Below are positions 34,596 through 42,324 of a DNA stretch of 64,000 nucleotides, piece after piece; position 1 is the stretch's first letter; each line of letters starts with the position of its first letter. Under the pieces are notes generated by a model. The model saw only the letters and a program-made list of their open reading frames with translations. It ran no database searches and had not been told where the DNA came from. The DNA lies in the NCBI RefSeq assembly GCF_000972385.1, contig NZ_JXTE01000009.1:62001-126000 (forward strand). The letters run 5' to 3'. This DNA is from Streptomyces sp. WM6386 (lineage in GTDB: Bacteria; Actinomycetota; Actinomycetes; Streptomycetales; Streptomycetaceae). The position numbers and the translations under genes were made by a program.

Positions 34596-35009
34596 TCAGG
34601 CCGTGATCTCGGGGGCGTACGTCCCGAAGCTCCACACGTTGCCCTCGAGGTCCCGGGCCATGTAGTCCCGCGATCCGTAGTCCTGGTCGGTCGGGGGCAT
34701 CAGGATCTCCGCGCCCTTCTCCACCGCGCGCCGGTGGTGTGCGTCGACGTCGTCCACGACGACGTACACCCCGGTGGTGCCGGCGTCCTTCATCGCCGCG
34801 TCGAAGAGGCCGCCGCGCCCCTTTGAACCGAGCATGATCGCGCCGTTGCCCTGGACCAGCTCGGCGTGCTGCACCAGGCCGTCCTCGCCCTCGTACACCG
34901 CCAGCTCGGTGAAGCCGAAGGCCTCCGTGAGCTGGCGCACGGCCGCCTTGGCGTCCGCGTACAACAGGGTCGGGTAGATGCTGGGACGCCCACCGCTCGT
35001 GCCTGCCAT
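34596..35009 (-). CDS. VOC-family (glyoxalase/bleomycin-resistance-like) protein
   Basis: A 137-residue single-module vicinal-oxygen-chelate protein with paired beta-alpha-beta-beta-beta units (PTLLYADAKAAVRQLTEAFGF and GVYVVVDDVDAHHRRAVEKGAEIL), ending RDLEGNVWSFGTYAPE. It resembles the PhnB-like/YycE-like subgroup; the usual role is metal-dependent isomerisation or drug binding. ATG at 35009 has GGGAGTGA upstream; a longer open frame to 35180 is not supported. It is divergent from the ABC-F leader region. Confidence 0.88.
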   Translation of the reverse strand: MAGTSGGRPSIYPTLLYADAKAAVRQLTEAFGFTELAVYEGEDGLVQHAELVQGNGAIMLGSKGRGGLFDAAMKDAGTTGVYVVVDDVDAHHRRAVEKGAEILMPPTDQDYGSRDYMARDLEGNVWSFGTYAPEITA

Positions 35010-35213
35010 GCCGATCACTCCCTGTGATCCCGTGCCGGAATTCCGAACCCGGCCCAGTCTTGCAGCGACCACTGACAACACCACTGGCCTGCCAGAGCGC
35101 CTGCCCGGTGCCCGGGGGCCGGGGCACGGCGCCGGGCGCTCACCCGAACGAGGGACACCGCGCAGTGCGCCATCGAACACCCGAACTCAGAAAAAGTGGT
35201 TGCACGGTCCCGT

Positions 35214-35219
35214 TAGACT
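35214..35219 (+). promoter_or_regulatory. -10 box predicting leaderless transcript for uORF/ABC-F
   Basis: TAGACT at 35214-35219 fits the Streptomyces -10 consensus (TAnnnT). A start about 7 nt downstream would fall on the A of the ATG at 35226, making the short ORF leaderless. No convincing -35 box is seen at 17 nt; an upstream A-rich tract, AAAAAG, lies there. Confidence 0.55.
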
Positions 35220-35225
35220 TGGCCC

Positions 35226-35249
35226 ATGGCCATTCTCCTCGCGCATTAG
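35226..35249 (+). CDS. 7-codon upstream ORF (MAILLAH), candidate leader peptide of ABC-F gene
   Basis: ATG GCC ATT CTC CTC GCG CAT TAG encodes MAILLAH. It sits 57 nt before the ABC-F start and begins almost exactly at the predicted transcription start, so it would be read as a leaderless message. Antibiotic-resistance ABC-F genes are often controlled by ribosome stalling on short leader peptides (established for several classes). Whether that applies here is inference. The TAG stop and the absence of other ORFs in this leader favour a regulatory role. Confidence 0.5.
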   Translation: MAILLAH

Positions 35250-35306
35250 ACGGCGGGAACGTCCTCAGCCGCCCAACCGCCAAACAACCTGCCCTGGAGT
35301 CTGTCC

Positions 35307-36905
35307 GTGATCTCCGCCTCCGGTATCGAGCTGCGCGCCGGCGCCCGAGTACTCATCGAGTCCGCCACCTTCCGTGTCGCCAAGGGCGACCGCATCGGTC
35401 TGGTCGGCCGCAACGGCGCGGGGAAGACCACCCTCACCAAGTGCCTCGCCGGCGAGGGCCAGCCGGCCGGCGGCGCCATCACCCGCTCCGGCGAGGTCGG
35501 CTACCTCCCGCAGGACCCCCGCACCGGCGACCTCGACGTCCTCGCCCGCGACCGGATCCTCTCCGCGCGCGGTCTCGACGTACTGATCCGCAAGATGCGC
35601 GAGAACGAGCAGCGGATCGCCAACGGCAGCGGCGCCACCCGTGAGAAGGCCCTGCGGCAGTACGAGCGCCAGGAGACCGAGTTCCTCACCAAGGGCGGGT
35701 ATTCCGCCGAGGCCGAGGCCGCCACCATCGCCGCCGCGCTCAACCTGCCCGACCGGGTGCTCGGCCAGCCGCTGCACACGCTCTCCGGCGGTCAGCGCCG
35801 CCGTATCGAGCTGGCGCGGATCCTGTTCTCGGACGCGGACACCCTGCTCCTCGACGAGCCCACGAACCACCTCGACGCCGACTCGATCGTCTGGCTGCGC
35901 GACTACCTCAAGACGTACCGCGGCGGCTTCATCGTGATCTCCCACGACGTCGACCTGGTCGAGACGGTCGTCAACAAGGTCTTCTACCTGGACGCCAACC
36001 GCGCCCAGATCGACGTCTACAACATGGGCTGGAAGCTCTACCAGCAGCAGCGCGAGGCGGATGAGAAGCGTCGCAGGCGCGAGCGGCAGAACGCCGAGAA
36101 GAAGGCCGCCGCGCTGCACTCCCAGGCCGACAAGATGCGCGCCAAGGCCACCAAGACGGTCGCCGCGCAGAACATGGCCAAGCGCGCCGACCGGCTGCTC
36201 GCCGGGCTCGACGCGGTGCGGGTCTCCGACAAGGTCGCCAAGCTCCGCTTCCCCGATCCCGCGCCCTGCGGCAAGACCCCGCTGACGGCCGAGGGTCTGT
36301 CGAAGTCCTACGGCTCCCTCGAGATCTTCACCGATGTCGACCTGGCCATCGACAAGGGCTCCAGGGTCGTCATCCTCGGGCTCAACGGCGCCGGAAAGAC
36401 GACCCTGCTCCGGCTCCTCGCCGGTGCCGAGCAGCCGGACACCGGCGCGGTCGTCCCCGGCCACGGGCTCAAGATCGGCTACTACGCCCAGGAGCACGAG
36501 ACCCTCGACCCGGAGCGCTCGGTCCTGGAGAACATGCGCTCCTCCGCGCCCGACCTGGACCTGGTCGAGGTCCGCAAGGTGCTGGGCTCCTTCCTGTTCT
36601 CCGGCGACGACGTGGACAAGCCCGCCGGGGTCCTCTCCGGCGGCGAGAAGACCCGTCTGGCCCTCGCCACCCTGGTCGTCTCCTCGGCGAACGTGCTGCT
36701 TCTGGACGAGCCCACCAACAACCTCGACCCGGCCAGCCGCGAGGAGATCCTCGGCGCGCTGCGCACCTACAAGGGTGCGGTCGTCCTGGTCACCCACGAC
36801 GAGGGCGCCGTCGAGGCGCTCCAGCCGGAGCGGATCATTCTGCTGCCGGACGGGGTCGAGGATCTGTGGGGTTCCGACTACGCGGACCTCGTCGCCCTCG
36901 CTTGA
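35307..36905 (+). CDS. ABC-F family ribosome-associated ATPase
   Basis: A 532-residue protein with two ATP-binding cassettes and no membrane domain. Cassette 1: Walker A GRNGAGKTT near residue 34, LSGGQRRRIELARIL, LLLDEPTNHLD. Cassette 2: GLNGAGKTT near residue 357, LSGGEKTRLALATL, LLLDEPTNNLD. The interdomain linker (about residues 232-320) is charged and helical with Lys/Arg-rich repeats and reaches into the ribosome in this family. Family roles are translation-factor (EttA-like) or antibiotic protection; the exact class is unclear. GTG at 35307 has GGAG 9 nt upstream. A 7-codon ORF precedes it. Confidence 0.93.
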   Translation: MISASGIELRAGARVLIESATFRVAKGDRIGLVGRNGAGKTTLTKCLAGEGQPAGGAITRSGEVGYLPQDPRTGDLDVLARDRILSARGLDVLIRKMRENEQRIANGSGATREKALRQYERQETEFLTKGGYSAEAEAATIAAALNLPDRVLGQPLHTLSGGQRRRIELARILFSDADTLLLDEPTNHLDADSIVWLRDYLKTYRGGFIVISHDVDLVETVVNKVFYLDANRAQIDVYNMGWKLYQQQREADEKRRRRERQNAEKKAAALHSQADKMRAKATKTVAAQNMAKRADRLLAGLDAVRVSDKVAKLRFPDPAPCGKTPLTAEGLSKSYGSLEIFTDVDLAIDKGSRVVILGLNGAGKTTLLRLLAGAEQPDTGAVVPGHGLKIGYYAQEHETLDPERSVLENMRSSAPDLDLVEVRKVLGSFLFSGDDVDKPAGVLSGGEKTRLALATLVVSSANVLLLDEPTNNLDPASREEILGALRTYKGAVVLVTHDEGAVEALQPERIILLPDGVEDLWGSDYADLVALA

Positions 36906-37014
36906 TCGAACGGTTGATCAACTAGGTATGGATCATTCGGCCTACCGGTGATCCATCATCTGTGTGAGATCTCCTCGTACCGAGGTGTGTCCTACATCCA
37001 ATTCGCGGCCGATC
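36904..37014. promoter_or_regulatory. GATC cluster upstream of gbn (candidate Gbn binding region)
   Basis: Six GATC sites start at 36904, 36916, 36931, 36950, 36968 and 37011, with a seventh at 37198, in the gap before the gbn gene. Chance would give about one GATC per 250 bp or fewer in high-GC DNA. Gbn is described as a GATC-binding nucleoid protein, so the cluster is a likely autoregulation or nucleation site. The 335-bp gap 36906-37240 holds this cluster and the gbn leader; I see no other gene in it. Confidence 0.7.
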
Positions 37015-37240
37015 CCTTTATCGACAAGGGCTCGGCCGCGCTGCGTCTCTGACCAGGCACTTCACAAAGGAACCCGTTCGGCGGTACGAACAACTCTCTG
37101 CGGAATTGCAGATTCCGTATGTGGGGATGCGCTCCTGTCGTCACAACCTTGTCCTACGGACCTTGCCGAATGGGTGGCCATGAAGCCCCGGAGGGGTGAT
37201 CATGAGGGGACCAGAGCGCACTTCCCACGAGGAGGCACGG

Positions 37241-37462
37241 GTGGCCGAGACTCTGAAGAAGGGCAGCCGGGTAACCGGCGCCGCGCGCGACAAGCTCGCG
37301 GCAGACCTGAAGAAGAAGTACGACTCCGGTGCGAGCATCCGAGCGCTGGCCGAGGAAACCGGCCGCTCGTATGGCTTCGTACACCGGATGCTCAGCGAGT
37401 CGGGCGTCACGCTCCGTGGGCGTGGCGGCGCGACCCGGGGCAAGAAGGCCGCGTCGTCCTGA
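37241..37462 (+). CDS. gbn: GATC-binding nucleoid-associated protein Gbn
   Basis: A 73-residue basic DNA-binding protein with one helix-turn-helix (SIRALAEETGRSYGFVHRMLSESG, residues 32-55), a charged first helix (KLAADLKKKYDSG) and a basic tail ending GKKAASS. Sequence, length and position between an ABC-F gene and an enoyl-CoA hydratase match my memory of S. coelicolor SCO1839 (Gbn), which binds GATC and affects sporulation and antibiotic timing. GTG at 37241 has GAGGAGG at 6 nt and gives exactly 73 residues; the in-frame ATG at 37202 would add 13. Confidence 0.88.
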   Translation: MAETLKKGSRVTGAARDKLAADLKKKYDSGASIRALAEETGRSYGFVHRMLSESGVTLRGRGGATRGKKAASS

Positions 37463-37494
37463 TTCCGGGCGGCCCCCTCGGCTTTCGATGGTGG

Positions 37495-37526
37495 CCACCC
37501 GGTCGGTCTTCCGATCGTCCGGGTGG
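37495..37526 (+). terminator. stem-loop terminator after gbn
   Basis: CCACCCGG (37495-37502) pairs with CCGGGTGG (37519-37526). Inside it TCGG/CCGA forms a second 4-bp stem with a TCTT loop, leaving a TCGT bulge. It lies 32 bp past the gbn stop and before the next gene's leader. This is a plausible terminator although only TTAC follows. Confidence 0.6.
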
Positions 37527-37592
37527 TTACTGTGCAGTCACTTAGCCGTGCCATGCGGCACGGAGGATGACCGCACTCATCGGAGGCGCCCC

Positions 37593-38387
37593 ATGGGCCA
37601 GGAACTCGTTCCCCTGCTCGACAAGGACGGCGTACGGCTCACCGTCGACAACGCGCTCGCCACGGTGACGCTGACCAACCCCGCCAAGCGCAACGCGCAG
37701 AGCCCCGCTCTGTGGCGCGCGCTCACCGAGGCCGGTCGGCTCGTACCCGGCTCCGTCCGTGTCGTCGTGCTGCGTGGAGAGGGCAAGTCCTTCTCCGCGG
37801 GGCTCGACCGGCAGATGTTCACGCCGGAGGGGATCGAGGGCGAGCCGTCGTTCATCGACCTCGCCCGCAGTGGTGACGCCGAAATCGACGCTGCCATCGC
37901 GGAGTTCCAGGAGGGCTTCACCTGGTGGCGGCGTAGTGACGTCGTGTCCATCGCCGCCGTCCAGGGGCATGCCATCGGGGCGGGCTTCCAGCTCGCGCTC
38001 GCCTGCGACTTTCGCGTCGTCGCCGACGACGTGCAGTTCGCCATGCGCGAGACCGGCCTGGGCCTCGTCCCGGACCTCACGGGCACGCATCCGCTCGTCT
38101 CGCTGGTCGGCTACGCCCGGGCGCTGGAGATCTGCGCCACCGGGCGCTTCGTGCCGGCCGAGGAAGCGGTGAACACCGGCCTCGCCAACATCTCCGTACC
38201 GCTCGACCAACTCGACGGCGCGGTCCAGGACCTGGCCGCGGCACTTCTGGCCGCCCCCAGGGACGCCGTCATCGAGACGAAGGCCCTGCTGCGCGGTGCG
38301 CAGGACCGCACCTACGACGAGCAGCGCGCCGCCGAGCGTGCCGCTCAGACGCGCCGTCTGCGGGACCTGGCCGGCGTGGGCGAGTGA
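37593..38387 (+). CDS. enoyl-CoA hydratase/isomerase family protein
   Basis: A 264-residue crotonase-fold protein. Oxyanion-hole segments are GEGKSFSAGLDRQMF near residue 65 and AVQGHAIGAGFQLALACDFRV near residue 127. The downstream acidic position is in MRETGLGLVPDLTGTHPL. It would hydrate or isomerise acyl-CoA in fatty-acid or related breakdown. ATG at 37593 has CGGAGGCG upstream; the frame open from 37329 overlaps gbn and is rejected. It is convergent with the following gene, which ends 4 bp away. Confidence 0.9.
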   Translation: MGQELVPLLDKDGVRLTVDNALATVTLTNPAKRNAQSPALWRALTEAGRLVPGSVRVVVLRGEGKSFSAGLDRQMFTPEGIEGEPSFIDLARSGDAEIDAAIAEFQEGFTWWRRSDVVSIAAVQGHAIGAGFQLALACDFRVVADDVQFAMRETGLGLVPDLTGTHPLVSLVGYARALEICATGRFVPAEEAVNTGLANISVPLDQLDGAVQDLAAALLAAPRDAVIETKALLRGAQDRTYDEQRAAERAAQTRRLRDLAGVGE

Positions 38388-38391
38388 GCCC

Positions 38392-39090
38392 TCACCCGAC
38401 AGCGGTGACCAGCACCGCCACCGTCGGGTGACCGGGGAGCGCCTTCCCCACTTCTCGGCGGACCGCCCGGGCGACATCCACCACCCGGTGCTCCGCATCC
38501 ACCGCCACCTCCACCCGGACGTGCCGCCGCGGCAGGGCCGTCTCGCCCTGCCGCTCCGCCACCTGCACCGCACGGCCCAGCGCGGCGGTCAGCCCGGTGA
38601 CACCGGGCACCGACAGCGCCGCGATGGCCGCGGGATCGTCGGCCGGCCCGGCCGACGCCGGTTCCGGCCGACGTACGGGATCGGCTTCCGGTGCCTCGTC
38701 CAACAGGGACGTCACCCGCAGGTCGACCTCGGTCACCGTCAGACCGAGCCGATCCGTCGCCGCCGTCGCCAGGGCGGTGCGCAGGAGGGCCGCCATGGCC
38801 GGCAGCGGCTCGTCCGCCGTCGCCGCGAACTCCGCCGTCACCCGCAGCGGGCCCGGCGGCAGCGCACTGGGCGGAGGCGGTACGACGGGGTCGTGCACGT
38901 CCTGTGGGTCGGCGAGGGAGATCCGCAGCCGGTCCAGTCGTACGCCGCGCAGCTCCCGTACCGCACGCCGCAGCACCGCCTCGGCCGCCTCCTCCGCGAT
39001 CCACGCGCCGTCGTGCGCGCCCCCCAGCGGCAGCAGCCTGCCGAGCCCCAGCTGATGCCGCACTGTCTGCGCCCACCGGTCCGCCGTCAT
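38392..39090 (-). CDS. conserved hypothetical protein divergent from Asp23 operon
   Basis: A 232-residue Ala/Arg-rich protein without membrane segments. Two regions (LRVTAEFAATADEPLPAMAALLRTAL and RHVRVEVAVDAEHRVVDVARAVRREVGKAL) look like Asp23/Gls24-type beta-alpha units, fitting its position beside the Asp23 operon. I recall such proteins named 'nucleopolyhedrovirus P10 family' in Streptomyces annotations, which says little about function. Start ATG 39090 is tentative; another ATG lies at 39111. Confidence 0.75.
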   Translation of the reverse strand: MTADRWAQTVRHQLGLGRLLPLGGAHDGAWIAEEAAEAVLRRAVRELRGVRLDRLRISLADPQDVHDPVVPPPPSALPPGPLRVTAEFAATADEPLPAMAALLRTALATAATDRLGLTVTEVDLRVTSLLDEAPEADPVRRPEPASAGPADDPAAIAALSVPGVTGLTAALGRAVQVAERQGETALPRRHVRVEVAVDAEHRVVDVARAVRREVGKALPGHPTVAVLVTAVG

Positions 39091-39177
39091 TGCTCCAGCC
39101 TGCCGCATCACCGGCGCGCGACGGCGTAACCCCGCTTACCGTGGTCGAAGGGGACGATCGAGAAGGGACGTACCGCG

Positions 39178-39642
39178 ATGACCGACATGACGCAGACTCC
39201 CGAGGTGGAGACCGGCGTGCAGCCGCGCAAGCCCACCAAACGCGGTGGCGGGGACCCGGCGACGCGCGGGCGCACCACGATCGCCGACGGGGTCGTGGAG
39301 AAGATCGCAGGGCTGGCCGCCCGGGACGTGGTCGGCGTGCACGCGATGGGCAGCGGCCTGAGCCGCACCTTCGGGGCCGTGCGGGACCGGGTGCCGGGCG
39401 GGGCGAAGTCCGTGACCCGGGGCGTGAAGGTCGAGGTCGGCGAGGTGCAGACCGCGCTCGACCTGGAGATCGTCGTCGACTACGGCGTGTCGATCAACGA
39501 GGTGGCCCACGCCGTACGGGAGAACGTGATCGCGGCGGTGGAGCGGATGACCGGCCTCGAGGTCGTCGAGGTCAACATCGCGGTGAGCGATGTGAAGCTG
39601 CCCGAGGAAGAGGACGAAGAGCCGGAGTCACGGCTCCAGTGA
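39178..39642 (+). CDS. Asp23/Gls24 family envelope stress protein
   Basis: A 154-residue cytosolic protein of the alkaline-shock family. The core starts GRTTIADGVVEKIAGLAARDVVGVHAMGSG near residue 30 and ends with RENVIAAVERMTGLEVVEVNIAVSDV. The acidic tail EEEDEEPESR follows. In Gram-positives Asp23 is tethered at the membrane by AmaP and affects envelope-stress responses; an AmaP-like gene lies last in this operon. It is separated from the divergent P10-like gene by 87 bp. Confidence 0.92.
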   Translation: MTDMTQTPEVETGVQPRKPTKRGGGDPATRGRTTIADGVVEKIAGLAARDVVGVHAMGSGLSRTFGAVRDRVPGGAKSVTRGVKVEVGEVQTALDLEIVVDYGVSINEVAHAVRENVIAAVERMTGLEVVEVNIAVSDVKLPEEEDEEPESRLQ

Positions 39643-39670
39643 GTCCGGCGAGAGCTGAGGGGAGCGCAGG

Positions 39671-39862
39671 ATGAGCATGGCCGTGGTCGGCATGATCGCC
39701 GGCATGGCGCTGGGCTTCGCCGGGTACTTCGGCGGGTTCGGTGCCTTCCTGCTGGTGGCGGCCCTGGGCGCCATCGGTTTCGTCGTCGGGCGGTTTCTGG
39801 AGGGGGACCTGGAGCTCGGTGACTTCTTCCGTACCCGTGACAGCCGCCGTGACCGGCGGTGA
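39671..39862 (+). CDS. small membrane protein, DUF2273-like
   Basis: A 63-residue protein with two close hydrophobic helices (MAVVGMIAGMALGFAGYFGG and FGAFLLVAALGAIGFVVGRFL) and a charged C-terminus, SRRDRR. DUF2273 proteins are typical members of Asp23-AmaP operons (family knowledge). It is 28 nt after the Asp23 gene and 5 nt before the next gene. Confidence 0.85.
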   Translation: MSMAVVGMIAGMALGFAGYFGGFGAFLLVAALGAIGFVVGRFLEGDLELGDFFRTRDSRRDRR

Positions 39863-39867
39863 CATAG

Positions 39868-40242
39868 GTGACCACCGACTCCGGTGAGCTCCGCGGACCG
39901 CTGACCGTCGTCCCGCCCGGCGAGCGCGGTGCGACCCGGATCGCCGACCGGGTCGTGGCGAAGGTCGCCGCCCAGGCGGCGGGCGAGGCGATCGGCGACC
40001 TCCCCGAGGGGGCCGCACCCCCGCACGCAACCGTGGTCGTCCACCATGAAGCCGCCCGCGTCCGTGTCCACCTCGAACTCGGCTACCCCGGCGACATCGG
40101 CGCCCGCTGCGCGCGGGTGCGTCGTCATGTCGGGGAGCGGGTAGTCGCGTTGGTGGGAATGGAGGTGTCGGAGGTCGTCGTCCATGTGGAACGACTGCAC
40201 CTGACTCCGCCGCACGGTCCGGCACAGGGGAGGACGCGATGA
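39868..40242 (+). CDS. second Asp23/Gls24-like protein
   Basis: A 124-residue paralogue of the upstream Asp23 gene: GATRIADRVVAKVAAQAAGEAIGDL aligns with the Asp23 N-terminal helix, and CARVRRHVGERVVALVGMEVSEVVVHVERL with its C-terminal unit. It is shorter and lacks the acidic tail. It starts with GTG at 39868, and its stop overlaps the next ATG (ATGA). Confidence 0.82.
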   Translation: MTTDSGELRGPLTVVPPGERGATRIADRVVAKVAAQAAGEAIGDLPEGAAPPHATVVVHHEAARVRVHLELGYPGDIGARCARVRRHVGERVVALVGMEVSEVVVHVERLHLTPPHGPAQGRTR

Positions 40243-40919
40243 GCGAGCCCCAGGGCTCACAGGGCACGGAAGGCACCACACAACGACTGCCGGTGCTGGA
40301 GAAGGCGCCCGACACCGGCACGGACACCGGGGAGTACGAACCCCCACCCGTACTGGAGGGCGAGGCCGAGGGCGCGGCGGAGAGCCGCTTCTGGTCGGCA
40401 CGGCGCGTCCCCGCGGGCATCGTCGCGCTGCTGCTCGTGGTGATCGCCGGGTTCTTCCTCTACGACATCACAGCGGTCCGCGCCGAGCAGCCCGCCATGC
40501 GCTGGCGCCGCGAGCTGGCCGCGCAACTCGCCGAACGCCCCCTGGACGACATCTGGGTCCTCGTCGGCGCCGGCATCGCCGCGGCCCTCGGCGTCTGGCT
40601 GATCGTCCTCGCCGTCACCCCCGGTCTGCGCGGCGTCCTGCCGATGCGGCGCACCCGGACCGACGTACGCGCCGGACTCCACCGCGAGGCCGCCGCCCTG
40701 GTCCTGCGCGACCGGGCCGTGGAGGTCGCCGGTGTCCAGTCGGTACGCGTACGCCTGACCCGCACCAAGGCCGACGTCGGCGCTCTCTCGCACTTCCGTG
40801 AACTGGACGACGTACGCGCCGACCTGGACGCCACGCTGGCCGAGGCGATCAGCGGGCTGGGCCTGGCCAGGCCGCCCGCGCTGTCGGTGCAGGTACGGCG
40901 GCCGGGAAAGAAGGGGTGA
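40239..40919 (+). CDS. DUF6286-type membrane protein of Asp23 operon
   Basis: A 226-residue protein with a disordered acidic N-terminus and two membrane helices (VPAGIVALLLVVIAGFFLYD near residue 56; IWVLVGAGIAAALGVWLIVLAV near 104). Its C-terminal cytoplasmic domain (LRDRAVEVAGVQSVRVRLTRTKADVGA) resembles the Asp23/AmaP ligand fold. Coupled by ATGA to the upstream gene and GTGA to amaP. Probably an extra membrane anchor in the Asp23 assembly (inference). Confidence 0.8.
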   Translation: MSEPQGSQGTEGTTQRLPVLEKAPDTGTDTGEYEPPPVLEGEAEGAAESRFWSARRVPAGIVALLLVVIAGFFLYDITAVRAEQPAMRWRRELAAQLAERPLDDIWVLVGAGIAAALGVWLIVLAVTPGLRGVLPMRRTRTDVRAGLHREAAALVLRDRAVEVAGVQSVRVRLTRTKADVGALSHFRELDDVRADLDATLAEAISGLGLARPPALSVQVRRPGKKG

Positions 40920-41503
40920 GTCCGATGCTGCGGATCGTCAACCGTGTCGTGCTCGGTGCGGCCGGACTCGTGCTGCTGGTGGCCGGCGGTTCGGTGCTGG
41001 CCGTGGGGCTGGGTCTGAACCCGCCGTCCTGGTGGATCCACGACGGCCCTCACGACGTACTGCTCGACGACACCGAACGCACCCGCTGGGAGCACCACGG
41101 CTGGTGGTGGCCGACCGTGCTCGCCGTACTGGCCGTCCTCGTCCTGCTCGCCCTGTGGTGGCTGACCGCGAACCTGCGCCGGCACCGTCTGACCGAGGTC
41201 CTGGTGGACACCGGCGACGGCGAGGGCGCGCTGCTGCGGGGCCGGGCCCTGGAAGGCGTACTGGCCAACGAGGCGACCGAACTGGACGGCGTGTCCCACG
41301 CCCACGTCCAGCTGACGGGCAGGCGCAACGCCCCGGAGACGCGCGTACGGCTCCTGCTGGAACCGCATGTGGACCCCGGGACGGCGCTGAGCCACCTGAC
41401 GACGGAGGCCCTGGCACACGCTCGCAACTCGGCGGGCCTGGCGTCACTGCCGGCAGAGGTCCGCATGAAGGCGGTCAAGCACCGGGCAGAGAGGGTCAGT
41501 TGA
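40916..41503 (+). CDS. amaP: alkaline-shock membrane anchor protein AmaP-like
   Basis: A 195-residue protein with two N-terminal membrane helices (IVNRVVLGAAGLVLLVAGGSVLAVG and WWPTVLAVLAVLVLLALWWLT) and a cytoplasmic domain (LANEATELDGVSHAHVQLTGRRNAPETRVRLLLEPH). This matches the AmaP layout that tethers Asp23 in Firmicutes. GTG at 40916 overlaps the upstream stop; an ATG at 40925 is an alternative. It closes the five-gene operon. Confidence 0.85.
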   Translation: MSPMLRIVNRVVLGAAGLVLLVAGGSVLAVGLGLNPPSWWIHDGPHDVLLDDTERTRWEHHGWWWPTVLAVLAVLVLLALWWLTANLRRHRLTEVLVDTGDGEGALLRGRALEGVLANEATELDGVSHAHVQLTGRRNAPETRVRLLLEPHVDPGTALSHLTTEALAHARNSAGLASLPAEVRMKAVKHRAERVS

Positions 41504-41510
41504 GACACCC

Positions 41511-41561
41511 GAGGGGCGCGCGTGGGGACTGTGCGACCAGCCCCCACCGGCCCGCGGGCGA
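41511..41561 (+). repeat. dispersed Streptomyces repeat, copy 4 (between convergent genes)
   Basis: GAGGGGCGCGCGTGGGGACTG, then GCGACCAGCCCCCACCGG, sits right after the amaP stop and before the 3' end of the convergent SDR gene. It belongs to the same family as 820-872. TGGGG can pair with CCCCA, so it probably acts as a two-way terminator here. Confidence 0.7.
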
Positions 41562-41563
41562 AC

Positions 41564-42319
41564 TCAGAATCCGTGCCGCATCCCACCGTCGACAGGCACC
41601 ATGATCCCGGTCAGGTAAGAGGCGGCCGGCGACAACAGGAACGCCGCCGTGCGCCCGAACTCCTCCGGCGTCCCGTACCGCCGCAACGGAATCCTCGACT
41701 CGTTGGCCGCACGCGTGGCCTCCGGGTCCGCGGACAGCCCGTCCAGCTCGCGCACGCGATCCGTGTCGATACGGGACGGGAGCAGCCCCACGACCCGAAT
41801 CCCGCGCGGCCCCAACTCGTCCGCGAGGGACTTCGCGAACCCGGCGAGCCCCGGCCGCAGCCCGTTCGAGATGGTCAGCCCCGGAATCGGTTCGTGCACC
41901 GAGCCCGACAGCACGAACCCGATGACACCGCCCGCCTCCAACTCGGCCGCCGCCGCACGGGCGAGCCGCACCGCGCCCAGGAACACCGACTCGAAGGCCG
42001 TGGCCCACTGTTCGTCCGTGTTGTCCGCGAGGAAGCCGGGCGCCGGGCCGCCGACGCTGATGAGGATGCCGTCGAAGCCGCCGAAGCTCTCCCGCGCGGC
42101 CGCGATCAGCCGTGCGGGCGCCTGCGGTTCGGCGTTGTCGACGGCGATCCCGACCGCGTCGGACCCCAGCTCGGCCGCCGCGTCGGCGGTCCGCTTCTCG
42201 TCGCGCCCGGTGAGAACGACCTTCGCGCCGTCGGCGACCAGCTCACGCGCGGACGCGTTGCCGAGGCCACGCGTGGCTCCGGTGACGACGTACACGCGGT
42301 CCTTCAGTCCAAGATCCAT
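41564..42319 (-). CDS. atypical short-chain dehydrogenase lacking the YxxxK dyad
   Basis: A 251-residue SDR fold. The cofactor loop TGATRGLGNAS near residue 13 is intact, as are the GGP segment and the C-terminal GIMVPVDGGMRHGF. The catalytic region reads SGSVHEPIPGLTISNGLRPGLAG: the Ser is present, but the usual Tyr and Lys are replaced by Ser and Arg. This resembles the subgroup called BKR-like SDRs without a perfect catalytic tetrad. Activity may be altered or lost. It is 5 bp after the GH15 gene in direction of reading, so co-transcription is possible. Confidence 0.88.
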   Translation of the reverse strand: MDLGLKDRVYVVTGATRGLGNASARELVADGAKVVLTGRDEKRTADAAAELGSDAVGIAVDNAEPQAPARLIAAARESFGGFDGILISVGGPAPGFLADNTDEQWATAFESVFLGAVRLARAAAAELEAGGVIGFVLSGSVHEPIPGLTISNGLRPGLAGFAKSLADELGPRGIRVVGLLPSRIDTDRVRELDGLSADPEATRAANESRIPLRRYGTPEEFGRTAAFLLSPAASYLTGIMVPVDGGMRHGF

Positions 42320-42324
42320 GGCTC

